Both the position numbers and the translations under genes were made by a program. From Clostridiales bacterium (lineage in GTDB: Bacteria > Bacillota > Clostridia > Christensenellales > Borkfalkiaceae): a stretch of 39,985 bases of DNA. This document shows positions 1 through 8,394 of the stretch, in pieces. The notes below the pieces were generated by a model that did no database searches, had not been told where the DNA came from, and worked only from the letters and a program-made list of their open reading frames with translations. How positions within the stretch are numbered: position 1 is the first letter of the stretch; every line of letters begins with the position of its first letter. The stretch lies in contig SVHZ01000016.1 of NCBI GenBank assembly GCA_015055525.1, forward strand, positions 1 to 39,985, given 5' to 3'.

Positions 1-18
1 CAACTGAGCTAAAGGCCC
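1..18 (-). tRNA. partial tRNA, 5' end only (Ile- or Met-like)
   Basis: Read on the minus strand this is the 5' end of a tRNA: seven acceptor bases GGGCCTT, then TA, then the D-arm start GCTCAGTTG. The rest, including the anticodon, lies outside the window, so the amino acid cannot be read. The GGGCC start is common in tRNA-Ile and some tRNA-Met genes. It lies ten bases downstream of the tRNA-Pro and is probably co-transcribed with it. Confidence 0.75.
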
Positions 19-28
19 TCGTTTTTAA

Positions 29-104
29 TGGTCGGGGTGAAGAGGCTCGAACTCCCGACCTCATGGTCCCAAACCACGCGCGCTACCAACTGCGCCACAC
101 CCCG
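29..104 (-). tRNA. tRNA-Pro (anticodon TGG)
   Basis: The minus strand folds into a complete cloverleaf. The acceptor arms CGGGGTG and CACCCCG pair perfectly, the D-arm is GCGC/GCGC, the anticodon stem is CGTGG/CCATG with a seven-base loop TTTGGGA, giving anticodon TGG (proline), and the T-arm carries TTCGAGC. The 3' CCA is encoded (29-31). A σA-like promoter lies just upstream and a second tRNA follows. Confidence 0.95.
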
Positions 105-122
105 CTTTGCCTACGCTCGTTT

Positions 123-151
123 ATAATATAATAAACTTGCGAGTTTGTCAA
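123..151 (-). promoter_or_regulatory. σA promoter of the tRNA cluster
   Basis: On the minus strand a TTGACA -35 box (146-151) is followed after 17 bp by TATTAT (123-128). It ends 18 bp upstream of tRNA-Pro. The stretch between this promoter and the symporter terminator (152-284) is AT-rich and shows no gene. Confidence 0.75.
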
Positions 152-284
152 GCAAAATACAAGTATGTTTACAAAAAACCTTAAGTTTTCAGTAGGTACC
201 AACTTTTGATTGCCTACTTATATTAGCATATTGATAAAATTATTGCAAGCGTTTTTATTAACTTTTTCAAAATTTTTATAAAAT

Positions 285-323
285 CAAAAAAATACGCCCC
301 ACCAACCTTTGTCAATGGAGCGT
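285..323 (-). terminator. terminator after the sodium:alanine symporter
   Basis: On the minus strand ACGCTCCA and TGGGGCGT (one G-T pair) form an 8-bp stem around a 14-base loop, followed by A and seven T. It lies about 30 bp after the symporter stop codon. Confidence 0.7.
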
Positions 324-353
324 TTTTTATTTATTTTATTGATTTTTTAGCGA

Positions 354-1826
354 TTAATCAATCTTCATACCTTTAATTTTTTGGGCGAGTTCTTCGTTAA
401 CGTCGTCATAAGCGGAAAGCATTGGAACAACGTCGTTACCCTTCTTTCTATCAAAGTAGTTCTTTGTAATTTTAATAAGTAAACCTGAAAGACCGATAAG
501 AGCAATTAAGTTAGGTAACGCCATTAACGCATTAGTCATATCAGAGATGAGCCATACGAAGTCAGCGCCTAAATTATTACCACCAAAGAAGGTAAGTAAA
601 CCGATACCGATAATCATTACAACGTAGATTACGTTGAACACCATTTCACTCTTCTTACCGAAGATGTATTGGCATGCCTTAGCACCGTAAACTGCCCAAG
701 CAAGAATAGTTGTGAACGCAAAGAGCGGTAAAATAATTGAGAAAGAATATTTGCAGATAACGCCAAACCAACCGCCAACGCTTGAAAAACTTGCAAGAGC
801 AACGTTTGCACCGCTATCGCCACCGATATTAGCAGTAAGAACGAAGAGAGCCGTTAAAGTACAAATTACGAAAGTGTCAAGGAATACTTCGAAAATACCC
901 CAAAGACCTTGTCTAACAGGTTCAACTTCAGAAGAGGTTGCGTGAGCGATAGGAGAAGAGCCAAGACCTGCTTCGTTACTGAATACACCACGAGCAAAAC
1001 CGTAACGCATAGCAGACATAATGCCGTAACCAGCAAAACCACCAAGGATTGACTTAGTAGTGAAAGCACTAGCAAAAATTGACGCGAACGCTGCGGGAAT
1101 AGCCGCGCCGTTAACGCAAATAACTACGATAGCAAGAAGTAAGAATAAAATTGCCATGAACGGAACGATCATAGAAGCAACCTTACCAATTCTCTTAATA
1201 CCGCCGATAACAACGAGAGCGGTAAGAACTGCGATAATGATTGCAGTAACCCAAGTAGGAATATTGAAAGTAGTATTCCAGTTAGATTGAATAGTATCTG
1301 CTTGAACTGAACTCATACCGATAGCGGCAAGCATTGCAAATACTGCAAAAACAATTGCAAGCCATTTGCACTTCAAACCCTTTTCAATATAGAACATAGG
1401 TCCGCCGATATATTCGTTCTTTTCATCTTTCTTTCTGAAGAAAAGTGAAAGCGTAATTTCGGCATATTTAGTAATCATACCAAAAAATGCTGAAATCCAC
1501 ATCCAGAACACCGCACCGGGACCACCTGATAAAATAGCGGTGGTAACGCCAACGATGTTACCAGTACCAACAGTTCCTGAAACTGCGGTAGAGAACGCTT
1601 CGAAAGGGGAAATCGCTTTGTCATTATCAAGAGTGAGTTTTTCACCCTTCATTTGACGGATAGAACGCCCCATAGTTTGCTTTAATGAATATCCGAATTT
1701 TCTTACTTGGAAGCCTTTGAGCCTAATAGTTAAGAAAACACCGCTTGCAATAATTAATGCGAGCATTGGAATACCCCATAAAATATTGCCGTCAATCCAG
1801 TTAAGTACGTCGTATAAAACCTGCAT
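354..1826 (-). CDS. sodium:alanine/glycine symporter, AGCS family
   Basis: A 490-residue multi-spanning protein of the alanine-or-glycine:cation symporter family, which imports small neutral amino acids with Na+ across the cytoplasmic membrane. The family's conserved GTVGTGNIVG stretch is at about residues 84-93, and hydrophobic segments run through almost the whole chain. The reading frame is open for 20 more codons upstream, but the chosen ATG follows AAGGAG at good spacing, while the upstream extension runs through a terminator hairpin. The gene stands alone behind a glycine riboswitch with a terminator, which points to glycine (or alanine) as substrate. The sequence does not tell whether glycine turns transport on or off. 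Confidence 0.9.
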   Translation of the reverse strand: MQVLYDVLNWIDGNILWGIPMLALIIASGVFLTIRLKGFQVRKFGYSLKQTMGRSIRQMKGEKLTLDNDKAISPFEAFSTAVSGTVGTGNIVGVTTAILSGGPGAVFWMWISAFFGMITKYAEITLSLFFRKKDEKNEYIGGPMFYIEKGLKCKWLAIVFAVFAMLAAIGMSSVQADTIQSNWNTTFNIPTWVTAIIIAVLTALVVIGGIKRIGKVASMIVPFMAILFLLLAIVVICVNGAAIPAAFASIFASAFTTKSILGGFAGYGIMSAMRYGFARGVFSNEAGLGSSPIAHATSSEVEPVRQGLWGIFEVFLDTFVICTLTALFVLTANIGGDSGANVALASFSSVGGWFGVICKYSFSIILPLFAFTTILAWAVYGAKACQYIFGKKSEMVFNVIYVVMIIGIGLLTFFGGNNLGADFVWLISDMTNALMALPNLIALIGLSGLLIKITKNYFDRKKGNDVVPMLSAYDDVNEELAQKIKGMKID

Positions 1827-1849
1827 AAACAACTCCTTTTTTTGCCAAT

Positions 1850-1881
1850 AAAAATTCGGGTAAGAAAAATCCTTACCCGAA
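1850..1881 (-). terminator. riboswitch expression-platform terminator
   Basis: TTCGGGTAAG and CTTACCCGAA on the minus strand form a perfect 10-bp stem with a seven-base loop, followed by five T. It sits between the glycine aptamer and the symporter ribosome binding site, so it is the likely attenuator acted on by the riboswitch. Confidence 0.8.
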
Positions 1882-1910
1882 AACAAAAATATCCTTTATC
1901 TATAAAAGTA

Positions 1911-1990
1911 AATCTGTCCTTTTACCTGAGAGTTTCACAACCTAAGTTGCTTGCACCTTCGGTACTCGTTTAAGAGATTCTCCAGAGCGC
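1911..1990 (-). ncRNA. glycine riboswitch aptamer
   Basis: On the minus strand the hallmark pieces of a glycine aptamer occur in order: GCTCTGGAGA, CCGAAGG followed by TGCAAGC, and CTCTCAGGTAAAAGGACAGA. Only one full aptamer is visible. About 40 bases upstream (to about 2030) contain a small CTTGC/GCAAG hairpin that could be the reduced partner ('ghost' aptamer) of single-aptamer glycine riboswitches; that part is inference. It is followed by an intrinsic terminator and the AGCS gene. Confidence 0.9.
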
Positions 1991-2043
1991 CTACGCTTGC
2001 AGTTTTACCAGCAAGTTTTATCAGCAAATATTTAATTTACTTT

Positions 2044-2072
2044 ATTATAGCAAAGCACTAAATTTTTTGCAA
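2044..2072 (-). promoter_or_regulatory. promoter of the glycine riboswitch transcript
   Basis: TTGCAA (2067-2072) and a perfect TATAAT (2044-2049) are separated by 17 bp on the minus strand, placing +1 just upstream of the aptamer. Confidence 0.7.
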
Positions 2073-2129
2073 CCATTTTACGCTTATAATTAAAAAAAAC
2101 TTAAAATAATTTATCCGCCCTTTATTTGT

Positions 2130-2158
2130 TTGACAAATAAACGCTAAAATAATAAAAT
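2130..2158 (+). promoter_or_regulatory. promoter of typA, implying a leaderless mRNA
   Basis: TTGACA (2130-2135), a 17-bp spacer and TAAAAT (2153-2158). The start codon of typA begins seven bases after the -10 box, exactly where +1 is expected, and no ribosome binding site is visible. Confidence 0.75.
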
Positions 2159-2164
2159 TAACTT

Positions 2165-3985
2165 ATGAAAACACGTGAAAATATTAGAAATATAGCAATT
2201 ATAGCGCACGTTGACCACGGCAAAACTACGCTCGTTGACGCGCTCCTTAAACAAAACGGCATTTTTAGAACTAACGAAGTCGTTCAAGACAGAGTTATGG
2301 ACTCTAACGACTTAGAGCGTGAACGCGGAATTACGATTCTTGCAAAAAACACGGCGGTTAACTATCAAGGCGTTAAGATTAACATTATCGACACCCCTGG
2401 CCACGCAGACTTTGGCGGTGAAGTTGAACGTATTTTATCAATGGTAGACGGCGTTATACTTTTAGTTGACGCGGTTGAAGGCTGTATGCCCCAAACTCGT
2501 TACGTTCTTAAAAAAGCGTTATCCTTAAACAAAAAGCCTATCGTGGTTATAAATAAGGTTGACAAAGGTGGCGACCTTGATAAAACTATGGATAGCGTTA
2601 TCGAACTCTTTATCGAACTTGGCGCTAACGACGATCAACTTGACTTTAAGACCGTTTACGCGTCCGCAAGGCAAGGCTGGGCAACTAACGACTTATCTAA
2701 ACCAACCACCGATATGAGTGATCTTCTTAAAACGGTCATTGAAGAAATCCCCGCGCCCGTTGGCGATTTTGAAGGTGGTCTTCAAACTCTTATTTGCAAC
2801 GTTGATTACGACGAATACGTTGGTAGAATTGGCGTTGGCAAGATTATTAGAGGTTCTGTAAAAGATATGCAAGCAGTTTCCGTTTGCCACACTAACGGCA
2901 CCGTTTCAAACTCTAAAATTGGTAAACTCTATCAATTTGAAGGGCTTAAACGAGTTGAGGTTGAAAGCGCAACGGTTGGCGATATTATAGCAATTTCAGG
3001 AATACCCGATATAAATATTGGCGAAACTGTATGCTCTCTTGACTGCGCTGAGGCACTCCCCTTCGTTGCGATTGACGAGCCTACGATTTCTATGATGTTT
3101 ATGGTAAACAACTCGCCTTTTGCAGGAAAAGAAGGAAAATTCGTAACTTCTCGCCATTTAAGAGCAAGACTATATCGTGAAATTGAAACCAACGTTTCAA
3201 TGCGAGTTGAAGATACCGATAGTGCAGATACTTTCAAAGTATTTGGAAGAGGCGAACTTCATTTATCAATACTTATCGAAGAAATGCGCCGTGAAGGTTA
3301 CGAATTCCAAGTTTCACGCCCAAAAGTTATCTTCAAGGAAATTAACGGCAAAACTCACGAACCAATGGAAGACTTGGTTGTTGAAGTTCCCACCGAATAC
3401 GTTGGCGCGGTTATGAGCAAACTCGGCGAACGCCGTGGCGAACTCGTTTCGATGGACGCTGACGATAGAGGCGGAACAAAACTTACCTTCAAAATTCCGT
3501 CAAGATGCTTGATAGGTTATCGTAACGAAATGTTAACCGACACTAAGGGTTTTGGCACAATGGCGTCAGTTTTTGCAGGTTACGAGCCGTACAAGGGCGA
3601 TATTAAGGAAAGAAATCGCGGTTCGCTCGTTTGCTTTGAGGCAGGCGTAACTACGCAATACGGTTTATTTAACGCGCAAGAGCGCTCTACCCTTTTCGTA
3701 GGGCCGGGCTTAAAAGTTTACGAAGGTATGATTGTTGGCGTTAACTCGCGTGATGAAGACTTAGTAGTTAACGTTTGCAAAGTTAAGCACTTAACGAATA
3801 ACAGAGCAAGCGGTAGCGACGATGCTCTTAAACTCGTTCCACCGACCATTATGAGTTTAGAGCAATGCATGGAATTTATTGCCGACGATGAACTCTTAGA
3901 ACTTACTCCCACTTCAATTAGACTTAGAAAGAAAATTTTATCCAAAGACCTTCGTATGAAAGAGTGGGCAAAAAATAGAAAATAA
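2165..3985 (+). CDS. typA: translational GTPase TypA/BipA
   Basis: A 606-residue ribosome-associated GTPase of the EF-G/LepA superfamily, known for roles in 50S assembly and growth under cold or stress. All GTP motifs are present: AHVDHGKT (14-21), RGITI (54-58), DTPGH (76-80), NKVD (130-133) and SAR near 166. The domain-II β-barrel, EF-G domain III/V-like parts and the TypA-specific C-terminus follow, and the length is normal for the family. It is a single-gene unit with its own promoter and a strong downstream terminator. The AUG coincides with the predicted transcription start and there is no Shine-Dalgarno, so the mRNA is probably leaderless. Confidence 0.97.
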   Translation: MKTRENIRNIAIIAHVDHGKTTLVDALLKQNGIFRTNEVVQDRVMDSNDLERERGITILAKNTAVNYQGVKINIIDTPGHADFGGEVERILSMVDGVILLVDAVEGCMPQTRYVLKKALSLNKKPIVVINKVDKGGDLDKTMDSVIELFIELGANDDQLDFKTVYASARQGWATNDLSKPTTDMSDLLKTVIEEIPAPVGDFEGGLQTLICNVDYDEYVGRIGVGKIIRGSVKDMQAVSVCHTNGTVSNSKIGKLYQFEGLKRVEVESATVGDIIAISGIPDINIGETVCSLDCAEALPFVAIDEPTISMMFMVNNSPFAGKEGKFVTSRHLRARLYREIETNVSMRVEDTDSADTFKVFGRGELHLSILIEEMRREGYEFQVSRPKVIFKEINGKTHEPMEDLVVEVPTEYVGAVMSKLGERRGELVSMDADDRGGTKLTFKIPSRCLIGYRNEMLTDTKGFGTMASVFAGYEPYKGDIKERNRGSLVCFEAGVTTQYGLFNAQERSTLFVGPGLKVYEGMIVGVNSRDEDLVVNVCKVKHLTNNRASGSDDALKLVPPTIMSLEQCMEFIADDELLELTPTSIRLRKKILSKDLRMKEWAKNRK

Positions 3986-3994
3986 GCATTATAA

Positions 3995-4030
3995 AACCGC
4001 TTGCGGAAATTCCGCAAGCGGTTGTTTATT
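3995..4030 (+). terminator. typA terminator
   Basis: AACCGCTTGCGGA pairs perfectly with TCCGCAAGCGGTT (13 bp, three-base loop), followed by GTTTATTTT. Confidence 0.9.
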
Positions 4031-4033
4031 TTA

Positions 4034-4194
4034 GGCTCTGTCACAACCTATAATTGATTATCGAGCGCCTGAAACACTTCGTAATACTGTGTTAAAGCCA
4101 CTCGGCAAGACAAAGGGTATTGCCAGCGGGCTTTCTGTGTCTTACTTGCGTTTGATGCGCTCTCTTAAAATCAACCATAAGTTGTGACAAAGCC
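4034..4194. mobile_element. transposase-less inverted-repeat element (MITE-like), 161 bp
   Basis: The two ends are imperfect inverted repeats of about 27 bp. The left end starts GGCTCTGTCACAACCTAT and the right end, reverse-complemented, starts GGCTTTGTCACAACTTAT, each continuing with a TTGATT block. The interior is also largely self-complementary (GAGCGC with GCGCTC, AAAGCC with GGGCTTT, GGCAA with TTGCC), so the whole element can fold on itself. The flanking octamers TTATTTTA and TTACTCTA agree at 6 of 8 positions and may be a decayed 8-bp target duplication; a 3-bp TTA duplication is the alternative. The element has no coding capacity. The ends resemble those of ISL3-type elements, but this is from memory and uncertain. 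Confidence 0.75.
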
Positions 4195-5118
4195 TTACTC
4201 TATAGATTTTTTCTTGTTGAAAAGTTTAACGGGGTCTAACTTAAATTCGGTTATCATCATAGCGATAAATATTATGATAAAACCTATAACTAAACCAGCG
4301 GTCATTTTTTCATCGCCTAAAATAACGCTGAATAACGTTCCAAACACCGCCTCTAAACTGAGTATTAACGATGCTTGATTAGTAGTCGTGTACTTCTGCC
4401 CGAAAATTTGAGCCATTTGAGCAAAGAGCGTGCATACGATAGCGAGATAGCCTATTTTCAATATTTGCTCTAAATTAAGCGCGTAGCCTTGTGGATTTGT
4501 TGGCAATTCGAAAATCAACGTTAATATAGCGCAAACAACGCCTACCGTTAACACTTCAAAAGTGAGTAACACTCCCGTATCTTCAGGGTTTTGTTGGAAC
4601 TTGTTAATAAATATAATTTGAAGTGCGTAAAATACCGCTCCACCTAAAGTTAACGCGTCGCCAAGTAGCAAGTTTGAACCCGTTTCAGTTTTACCCGAAA
4701 AAGAAACGAATCCTATGCCGACTATTAACATAAACGCAGATATAAGATTATAAACCTTGGGAGCGTTTTTAGTTATAAGCCAAGCGATAAACGGAACCAT
4801 AACGCAATACGCCGAAGTTAAGAAGGCATTTCTACTAGGTGTTGTGTAAAAAAGACCACGAGTTTGAATAATATATGCAAAAACGAGTATCACGCCAAGT
4901 ATCACACCGCGCAAAATTACCTTTTTATCACTTTTAAGTATTTTGGGCAAAAATATTACGCCGAGCAATATTCCAGACGACAAAAATCTTAACGCTAAAA
5001 CGAATAATTCGTTAACGGCGGAAATAGTTTCTTTTAATATAAAGAAAGAAGTTCCCCAAGAAAGTGTTGCAAAAAGCAATAACAACTGCCCGATTAAATT
5101 TAATTTTTTATCTTTCAT
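4195..5118 (-). CDS. DMT-superfamily (EamA) metabolite transporter
   Basis: A 307-residue inner-membrane protein with about ten hydrophobic helices arranged as two EamA repeats (roughly residues 10-140 and 150-290), the usual size and layout of drug/metabolite exporters. The substrate cannot be read from sequence. A promoter lies nine bases upstream of the ATG and no Shine-Dalgarno is present, so the message is leaderless or nearly so. Its TAA stop is part of the sequence flanking the inverted-repeat element, which was inserted directly behind the gene without cutting it. No terminator of its own is visible, and the folded element may serve as one. Confidence 0.9.
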   Translation of the reverse strand: MKDKKLNLIGQLLLLFATLSWGTSFFILKETISAVNELFVLALRFLSSGILLGVIFLPKILKSDKKVILRGVILGVILVFAYIIQTRGLFYTTPSRNAFLTSAYCVMVPFIAWLITKNAPKVYNLISAFMLIVGIGFVSFSGKTETGSNLLLGDALTLGGAVFYALQIIFINKFQQNPEDTGVLLTFEVLTVGVVCAILTLIFELPTNPQGYALNLEQILKIGYLAIVCTLFAQMAQIFGQKYTTTNQASLILSLEAVFGTLFSVILGDEKMTAGLVIGFIIIFIAMMITEFKLDPVKLFNKKKSIE

Positions 5119-5127
5119 AACTATCTT

Positions 5128-5156
5128 ATTATACTAAAACTATCGTGTTTTGGCAA
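5128..5156 (-). promoter_or_regulatory. promoter of the EamA transporter
   Basis: TTGCCA (5151-5156), 17-bp spacer, TATAAT (5128-5133) on the minus strand. Only nine bases separate the -10 box from the ATG. The -35 box directly abuts the deo operon terminator. Confidence 0.75.
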
Positions 5157-5157
5157 A

Positions 5158-5183
5158 TAAAAACTCCGCTTTAACAAGCGGAA
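5158..5183 (-). terminator. deo operon terminator
   Basis: TTCCGCTT and AAGCGGAG form an 8-bp stem (one mismatched end pair) with loop GTTA, followed by TTTTTATTT on the minus strand, just after the deoA stop. Confidence 0.85.
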
Positions 5184-5187
5184 TTTT

Positions 5188-6483
5188 TTATTCGATAGTT
5201 TTTATAATTTTGGATTTTATTTGGAGCTTATCGCCTAAAATCTTAACGGCTTGCAAAAACTCTTTTATCGCGCTACTAAACAAACTTTCATTTGAAGAAT
5301 AAAGCGTTGCGAGTTTTTCCCCTTTTTCTACCTTATCGCCCACTTTTTTATGCAAGATTATTCCTGCCAAATAGTCGATTTTGTCTTCCTTTTTGTTTCT
5401 CCCTGCACCTAAAAGCAAACTAGAAATTCCAACCTTTTCAGCGTTGAGTTCGATTAAAAAACCACTCTCGCTAGCCAAAACGTCAAAACTTTTACTAGCG
5501 CAATAATTGCCCGATAAAATCTCGGTTAAATCACCGCCTTGATAAGCCACGAACTCCTTAAATTTACAAAGCGCTTTCCCGTTTTCAATCTCTTTATCGA
5601 AAAGCGCTTTACAAAACTCCCTATCTCCATAGCCGGAAAGATACAAAATCTCGGCGGTAAGCATTTTAGAAACGTCGTACAAGTCGTTTTTCACCTTTCC
5701 CGCTAATACGTCTAAAACTTCCTTTATCTCCAAGGCGTTGCCAACGTAATTACCTAGCGGCTCGTTCATATCGGTAATGAGCGCAGTTATTTTTTTACCC
5801 GCCCCCTTGCCAATATTAACCATAACTTTTGCTAAATCTTCAGCCGACGATAAATCTTTCATAAACGCGCCGTTTCCCGTCTTTACGTCTAAAACGATAA
5901 CGTCATCGTCCGCCGTGAGTTTTTTGCCCATTATGCTCGATGCGATAAGCGGAATACTATCGATAGTTGCCGTAACGTCACGAAGAGAATAAAAAATCTT
6001 ATCGGCAGGCGCTAAATCGCCCGTTTGCCCAATAATGCTTACGCCACACTTTTTAGCAATTTTCAAAAACTCATCGGTTGAAAGTTCAACTTTATAGCCT
6101 TTTATTGATTCGAGTTTATCTACCGTTCCACCCGTATGCCCAAGCCCGCGCCCGCTCATTTTAATGGCGAATACGCCTAATGATGCAAGTACGGGAGATA
6201 TTATTAAACTCGTTTTATCGCCAACGCCACCCGTTGAGTGTTTATCGGCTTTAACCCCCGTAATTCCCTTTGCAATAAACTTTTCACCCGAATTTGCTAT
6301 TGCCAAAGTAAAATCTAAAGTTTCGCGCTCGGTCATACCGTTAAAATAAACCGCCATTAAAAACGCGGATATTTGATAATCTTTTATCTCGCCACTAACA
6401 GCGCCTTTTACTATAAAATTTAATTCTTCAAAAGAGAGTTCAAAACCATCTCTCTTTTTCTTAATAACGTCGTACGCTCTCAT
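5188..6483 (-). CDS. pdp: pyrimidine-nucleoside phosphorylase
   Basis: A 431-residue cytoplasmic enzyme that splits uridine or (deoxy)thymidine with phosphate into the base and (deoxy)ribose-1-phosphate. The family phosphate-binding motif KHSTGGVGDKTS is at residues 81-92, followed by SGRGLGHTGGT at 110-120; length is typical. It is the third gene of deoD-deoB-pdp and overlaps deoB by four bases, so it is translationally coupled. The product ribose-1-phosphate feeds DeoB. Whether it is strictly thymidine-specific (DeoA) or broad (Pdp) cannot be decided; Firmicutes usually have the broad type. Confidence 0.95.
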   Translation of the reverse strand: MRAYDVIKKKRDGFELSFEELNFIVKGAVSGEIKDYQISAFLMAVYFNGMTERETLDFTLAIANSGEKFIAKGITGVKADKHSTGGVGDKTSLIISPVLASLGVFAIKMSGRGLGHTGGTVDKLESIKGYKVELSTDEFLKIAKKCGVSIIGQTGDLAPADKIFYSLRDVTATIDSIPLIASSIMGKKLTADDDVIVLDVKTGNGAFMKDLSSAEDLAKVMVNIGKGAGKKITALITDMNEPLGNYVGNALEIKEVLDVLAGKVKNDLYDVSKMLTAEILYLSGYGDREFCKALFDKEIENGKALCKFKEFVAYQGGDLTEILSGNYCASKSFDVLASESGFLIELNAEKVGISSLLLGAGRNKKEDKIDYLAGIILHKKVGDKVEKGEKLATLYSSNESLFSSAIKEFLQAVKILGDKLQIKSKIIKTIE

Positions 6484-7628
6484 AGTTTACTAAATAGATC
6501 TTCCCCATAAGTTTTATTTATCGATAATGAAGATAAAACGGTTGATGCAATACAGTCAAACCCCTTTATCGTTCCCAAGTTGTTAGACTTAATCTTATTA
6601 TTATAAATAATAAGCGGAACGTCTTCACGCGAGTGATCGGTAGAAGGAGTTGAAGGATCGCAACCGTGATCTGCCGTTATTATCAACAAGTCGCTATCGG
6701 ATAAACCGTTTATAAACTTACCCAAAAACTCATCGAACTTTGTTACTTCTTTAGCGTAACCGTCAATATCGTTACGATGACCGTAGAGACTATCAAAATC
6801 AACGTAATTTATAAAGCAAAGCCCTGAAAAATCCTCGTCGAGAAGTTGCAAACTCTTTCTATACCCTTCTAAATTAGATTTAGTTTTATAACTTTTAGAT
6901 ATTCCTTGACCGCTAAATATATCGTAAATTTTACCTAGCGATATAACTTTTAATCCGCTATCTAAAATATCGTCAAGCATAGTTTTACTCGGCGGAAGTA
7001 TTGAATAATCTTTCCTATACCCCGTGCGAATATATGGATATTCCCCGGTAAACGGGCGAGCAATAACTCTTCCAACTGAATTTTCACCCGTCAACAGTTT
7101 TCTTGCAACTTCGCAATAACGATATAAAGTTTCTATAGGAACTATTTTATCGTGCGTTGCTATTTGAAACACGCTATCTTGCGACGTGTAAACGATAGGA
7201 AAACCCGTTTTTATATGTTCTTCTCCGTAGTCCTTGATAACTTCCGTTCCAGAATACGGCTTATTGCATAAAGTTTTAACGCCGATAAGTTTTTCAAACT
7301 CATCAATTATCTCTTTTGGAAAACCGTTCGGATAGGTTTTAAGCGGTGTGTTTGAAACGATGCCCGCTATCTCCCAATGCCCAAGCGTTGTATCTTTGCC
7401 GTTGCTCTTTTCTTTAAGGCGAGCAAAACACGCGGTTGGATTATCAATTCCACCGCCAACCCCGTCAATATTAAAAAGACCTAACTTTTCTAAATTCGGA
7501 GCGTTAAAATATTTGCTTTTTCTAATTGAGCCTAAGGTGTTAGAGCCTGCATCTAAAAATCTATCCGCATCGTCCGCTCCGCCAATGCCTAGGCTATCAA
7601 CGACCATTAAATATACTCTATTAATCAT
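6480..7628 (-). CDS. deoB: phosphopentomutase
   Basis: A 382-residue enzyme of the alkaline-phosphatase-like superfamily that converts (deoxy)ribose-1-phosphate to the 5-phosphate. The N-terminal metal-binding DSLGIGGADDADRF begins at Asp11, and ADHGCDPSTPSTDHSRED near the C-terminus supplies further Mn2+ ligands. Length is normal. It overlaps deoD by 8 bp and pdp by 4 bp, so the three genes form one unit. It links both nucleoside phosphorylases to central carbon metabolism. Confidence 0.97.
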   Translation of the reverse strand: MINRVYLMVVDSLGIGGADDADRFLDAGSNTLGSIRKSKYFNAPNLEKLGLFNIDGVGGGIDNPTACFARLKEKSNGKDTTLGHWEIAGIVSNTPLKTYPNGFPKEIIDEFEKLIGVKTLCNKPYSGTEVIKDYGEEHIKTGFPIVYTSQDSVFQIATHDKIVPIETLYRYCEVARKLLTGENSVGRVIARPFTGEYPYIRTGYRKDYSILPPSKTMLDDILDSGLKVISLGKIYDIFSGQGISKSYKTKSNLEGYRKSLQLLDEDFSGLCFINYVDFDSLYGHRNDIDGYAKEVTKFDEFLGKFINGLSDSDLLIITADHGCDPSTPSTDHSREDVPLIIYNNKIKSNNLGTIKGFDCIASTVLSSLSINKTYGEDLFSKL

Positions 7629-8337
7629 TATCTATCTTAACCGCTACTTCGAGCGCAACTTTTATCATATCGATAAACGCCGTTTCACGCTCGTCACTCG
7701 TCGTTTCTTCGCCCGTTACTAAACTATCGGAAACAGTTAAAATTGCAAGCGCTTTTTTACCTAAACTGCTTGCGTTTAGATAAAGTGCCGCCGCCTCCAT
7801 TTCAACGGACAAAACACCCATCTTAGCATATTCTTTTGCCATTTCCATTTCAGAATAAAAAACGTCGGCTGAAAAGACGTTGCCCACCTTGTAGTTAAGG
7901 TTAAATTCTTTGCACGTGTCTACCGCATGGCTAAGCATATTATAATCGCAAATTGGCGCAAATTTGCCCCGCTTTACAAAAGCCTTAACCATATTACTAT
8001 CGGTTGACGCACCTTGCGCAAGCACTATATCAAAAAGATTTAAGTCCTTAGTTAACGCGCCCGTTGAACCAACCCTTATAATGTTTTCAACGCCGTAGAA
8101 GTTAAAAAGTTCATGACTGTATATCGCCATTGACGGCATGCCCATACCAGACGCCATTACCGAAACGTCAATCCCTTTATACTTTCCCGTATAGCCTTGA
8201 ACTCCCCTAACGTCGTTAACGAGTTTAGCGTCGGTTAAAAATTTATCAGCAATAAATTTAGCGCGTTTTGGATCGCCGGGCATTAAAACGGTTTTTGCAA
8301 AATCGCCAAGTTTAGCGCTATTATGTGGTGTTGCCAT
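7621..8337 (-). CDS. deoD: purine-nucleoside phosphorylase, hexameric type
   Basis: A 238-residue PNP/UDP family protein that cleaves purine (deoxy)nucleosides to base plus (deoxy)ribose-1-phosphate. Phosphate-binding MPGDPKRAKFIA is at residues 19-30, VEMEAAALY carries the ribose-binding Glu near 180, and the catalytic Asp lies in VSDSLVTGE near 204. This length and motif set mark the hexameric bacterial DeoD rather than the trimeric PNP. It is first in the operon, with Shine-Dalgarno AAAGGAG and a strong promoter that carries a palindrome. Confidence 0.96.
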   Translation of the reverse strand: MATPHNSAKLGDFAKTVLMPGDPKRAKFIADKFLTDAKLVNDVRGVQGYTGKYKGIDVSVMASGMGMPSMAIYSHELFNFYGVENIIRVGSTGALTKDLNLFDIVLAQGASTDSNMVKAFVKRGKFAPICDYNMLSHAVDTCKEFNLNYKVGNVFSADVFYSEMEMAKEYAKMGVLSVEMEAAALYLNASSLGKKALAILTVSDSLVTGEETTSDERETAFIDMIKVALEVAVKIDND

Positions 8338-8365
8338 AAGTCTACTCCTTTATATTTATATATTT

Positions 8366-8394
8366 AGTATAGCCAAATTTACAACTTTTGTAAA
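8366..8394 (-). promoter_or_regulatory. deo operon promoter
   Basis: TTTACA (8389-8394), 17-bp spacer, TATACT (8366-8371) on the minus strand, about 29 bp upstream of deoD. Confidence 0.8.

Noticed and set aside
180-225. GTAGG/CCTAC hairpin between the tRNA promoter and the symporter
   Set aside because: Five base pairs with a long loop; expected by chance in AT-rich sequence.
1827-1886. Upstream start of the symporter at 1886
   Set aside because: It would run through the riboswitch terminator, while AAGGAG precedes the ATG at 1826.
2931-3237. Long antisense reading frame inside typA (101 aa)
   Set aside because: It is a mirror of a codon-biased real gene, with no ribosome binding site, promoter or domain.
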